Assembly (NCBI RefSeq): GCF_014960965.1
Contig: NZ_CP063169.1
Span: forward strand, 2,637,581-2,701,580
DNA from: Ruania alkalisoli
GTDB taxonomy: Bacteria; Actinomycetota; Actinomycetes; Actinomycetales; Beutenbergiaceae
Direction: 5' to 3'
Length of the DNA: 64,000 nucleotides
Shown here: one piece after another, positions 62,180-64,000 of the stretch
Numbering within the stretch: position 1 is the first letter of the stretch
Layout: the number at the start of each line of letters is the position of its first letter
The notes under the pieces: generated by a model
What the model saw: the letters and a program-made list of their open reading frames with translations, nothing else
Database searches by the model: none
What the model was told of the DNA's origin: nothing
Translations under genes and position numbers: made by a program

Positions 62180-64000
62180 CTACCAGGTCAGGTGGACCAC
62201 CTCAAGGTGGTCGATGGCGGGCAGGGCAACCTCGGCGTGGCCCTCGCTCACGCTCACGGGAACGTCCTCTCCGGCGACGACGAGACGCGCGCGGGCCTCC
62301 TGCACCCCCTCGGGCAGGCGCATCCGCACGCTCTGGCCGGTGAGCGGGATCAGCTCGTGCGCCTGGCCACGCATGGCCATCGGGTTGGTCAGGTTGACCA
62401 CGCTCACGGCCAGCTCCCGTTCGCCCTCCTGGACGGCGAGGTCGACCAGACCGCGGCCGGCGACCTGCACGCGGGGCGAGTCGGCCAGGGCCCAGCGCAC
62501 CGCGTTGGCGATCAGTCGTCCGTGGTCGGACTGCAGGGCCTCCCAGTAGATCTCCCCGACGTTGAAGGCCACGTAGACCGTGCGCCCGCCGGAGGCGTGC
62601 TCGCGGGCGATCACGGCGGGCTCATGCGGTGCTTCGCGTGGGTAGACCTCTTCCATCGGCAGGTCGGGATAGTCCGGCACGAACCGGAACGGGACCGTGA
62701 CGCCCTCGGCCGTGGGGATCTGCTCGACTCCGAGCACCAGCGATCCGGCCACGATCCGCTGGGCGCCCTCGTAGCCGGCGACCAGCGGATGATCGGCGGT
62801 GATCGCCATGTACTTGTTTTTCAGCGGGCCCCGCACATCCTGGCGCAGCCGGACGCCGAAGATCTCACCGAGGGCGAGTTCACGGGAGCCGGCCGGCCCC
62901 CGCACGCTGGAGTCATGGGCAGCCACCACGGCGCCGCCGGCGGCCACGAACTCCTCGATCACGCCCACCTGCTGCGGCGTGAGTTCGGGGGTCGCCGGCA
63001 ACACCAACACGCGGATACCGGCCAGCCGGTCGGCACTGAGCGCCTCGTCGGCCACGTACTCGAACGGGATCCGCGCCTCCAGGAGGGCCTGGTAGACGCC
63101 GTCCTCGTGGGCCTCTCGTCCCGGCGGTGGCGTCCATGGCGTACGCCCGGCGGTGCCCCGGCTGTCCAGGATGGCCACCTCGGCCGTGTACCGCAGTCGC
63201 CCGATCACGGGCTCACAGCGCTCGTGCAGCCGGTAGGCGTCCACGATCGGCTGCACCCAGCGGTCATCGAAGTTCTCGGCTTTGAACTTGGTGAACCAGG
63301 GCAGTGCGCCCTGGGCGAAGCCATCGACCACGAGGGCCTTCGTCTCTTCCGGGTCGGCCACGGAGTCCTTCCAGCGCAGCTCGTGGTGCTCCGGTCCGAC
63401 CGAGGTGATCAGCGCGACGGGACGGTCGGGATAGAGCCCGCGCGCCCGCTTGCCGATCCGGCCGGGCGTCCAGGCGGGTTCCAGGTCGGAACGGCCCTGC
63501 TTGTCGACGAAGAACATCGGGTAGCGGTCATCCACGAGCTCGTGAACCAGGTCACGGGTCAGGGCGGCGCCGCGGTTGGGGATGAACCGGACGTGCGGTT
63601 TGATCTCCCGCACGGCGTCATCCCAGAGCACCACCAATTCGCTGAGTCGGCGGCTGTGCCAGGCGGCATAGGCCGGCCAGGCCGGGTCATTCAGATTCGC
63701 GACGCGCGGGAGCGCGAAGCCCGTGTCGGCAGTGAAGCGCTGCGCTGTGGCCTCGGTGTGAGATACCGAGCGGGGGCCATCCCAGCGATTGGCGAAGACC
63801 GCGTCGACGTCGTACTCGCGCACGATCTCGCGGGCGACCTCGGTGGTGAACTCGGTGTGGTAGCTGCTGAACGGGTCGGTCCACCACAGGCCCGGCACCG
63901 AACCGTGCGGGATCGGCTGGCCGTCCTCGTCCCGGGCCAGCCACTCGGGGTGGGCGTCGGCGGCGTCCTGGTGGATGGCGTGCGGGTCCACCCGGGCCAT
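62180..64000 (-). CDS. GHL6-like glycoside hydrolase, N-terminus beyond window edge
   Basis: At least 606 residues of a second GHL6-type protein. The first visible codon happens to be ATG, but the visible start (ARVDPHAIHQDAADAHPEWL) matches the middle of the barrel in the paralogue at 59215, so roughly 80-100 residues are missing. The C-terminal half has the glutamine-amidotransferase-like fold (RLAGIRVLVLPATPELTPQQ) and a beta-sandwich. Co-directional with the reductase, 117 bases away. Confidence 0.75.
   Translation of the reverse strand: MARVDPHAIHQDAADAHPEWLARDEDGQPIPHGSVPGLWWTDPFSSYHTEFTTEVAREIVREYDVDAVFANRWDGPRSVSHTEATAQRFTADTGFALPRVANLNDPAWPAYAAWHSRRLSELVVLWDDAVREIKPHVRFIPNRGAALTRDLVHELVDDRYPMFFVDKQGRSDLEPAWTPGRIGKRARGLYPDRPVALITSVGPEHHELRWKDSVADPEETKALVVDGFAQGALPWFTKFKAENFDDRWVQPIVDAYRLHERCEPVIGRLRYTAEVAILDSRGTAGRTPWTPPPGREAHEDGVYQALLEARIPFEYVADEALSADRLAGIRVLVLPATPELTPQQVGVIEEFVAAGGAVVAAHDSSVRGPAGSRELALGEIFGVRLRQDVRGPLKNKYMAITADHPLVAGYEGAQRIVAGSLVLGVEQIPTAEGVTVPFRFVPDYPDLPMEEVYPREAPHEPAVIAREHASGGRTVYVAFNVGEIYWEALQSDHGRLIANAVRWALADSPRVQVAGRGLVDLAVQEGERELAVSVVNLTNPMAMRGQAHELIPLTGQSVRMRLPEGVQEARARLVVAGEDVPVSVSEGHAEVALPAIDHLEVVHLTW

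Overview
The window is high-GC DNA with GTG starts, stop/start overlaps between neighbouring genes, probable leaderless transcripts, and lipoprotein-anchored sugar-binding proteins with paired MalF/MalG-type permeases. This points to an actinobacterium, most likely a carbohydrate-scavenging Micrococcales-type genome. That assignment is inference; no rRNA or other marker gene is present.

Layout, left to right. (1) 1-3043: a FAD monooxygenase fragment and a fused TRAP permease behind a promoter/palindrome, divergent from a lipoprotein alpha/beta hydrolase. (2) 3203-9840: a sugar ABC operon headed by an FAD oxidoreductase, with two AraC regulators. (3) 9932-11750: a GH4 glycosidase followed by a decayed hipBA remnant. 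(4) 11751-17177: a LacI-controlled beta-glucoside-type module (binding protein, two permeases, GH1). (5) 17584-29641: a 12 kb defence island on the minus strand. It holds type I restriction-modification (hsdR-hsdS-hsdM), then a methylase-like/ATPase fusion with a possible PLD-like partner, then a Thoeris-like trio of DUF1863 TIR, double-Rossmann TIR protein and stand-alone SLOG protein. A decayed Ltp (superinfection-exclusion family) gene lies upstream of hsdR. (6) 30728-41682: a second LacI-controlled sugar ABC operon running into two ADP-ribosylglycohydrolase-fold proteins, a hydrolase-like/SUMF1 fusion, a CaiB/BaiF CoA-transferase and a CitE-like lyase. (7) 42009-50299: a second accessory island with intact hipBA, an Rpn-family nuclease and a jetABC condensin operon that lacks jetD. 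(8) 50358-53736: a small membrane ORF, a ChbG/YdjC deacetylase, an AAA+/DUF4143 protein behind three 23-bp repeats, an antitoxin remnant and a lipoprotein. (9) 53796-64000: a catabolic cluster with two paralogous GHL6-like glycosidases, tartronate-semialdehyde reductase, a sugar ABC transporter, a 2-hydroxyacid dehydrogenase and glycerate kinase, predicted to channel a glycan-derived acid to glycerate and 2-phosphoglycerate.

The strongest candidates for undescribed biology are the TIR/TIR/SLOG trio (17584-20022), the methylase-like/ATPase fusion with its partner (20243-24120), and the jetD-less JetABC locus beside HipBA and Rpn (42009-50299). All functions are read from motifs and context; no database search was run.
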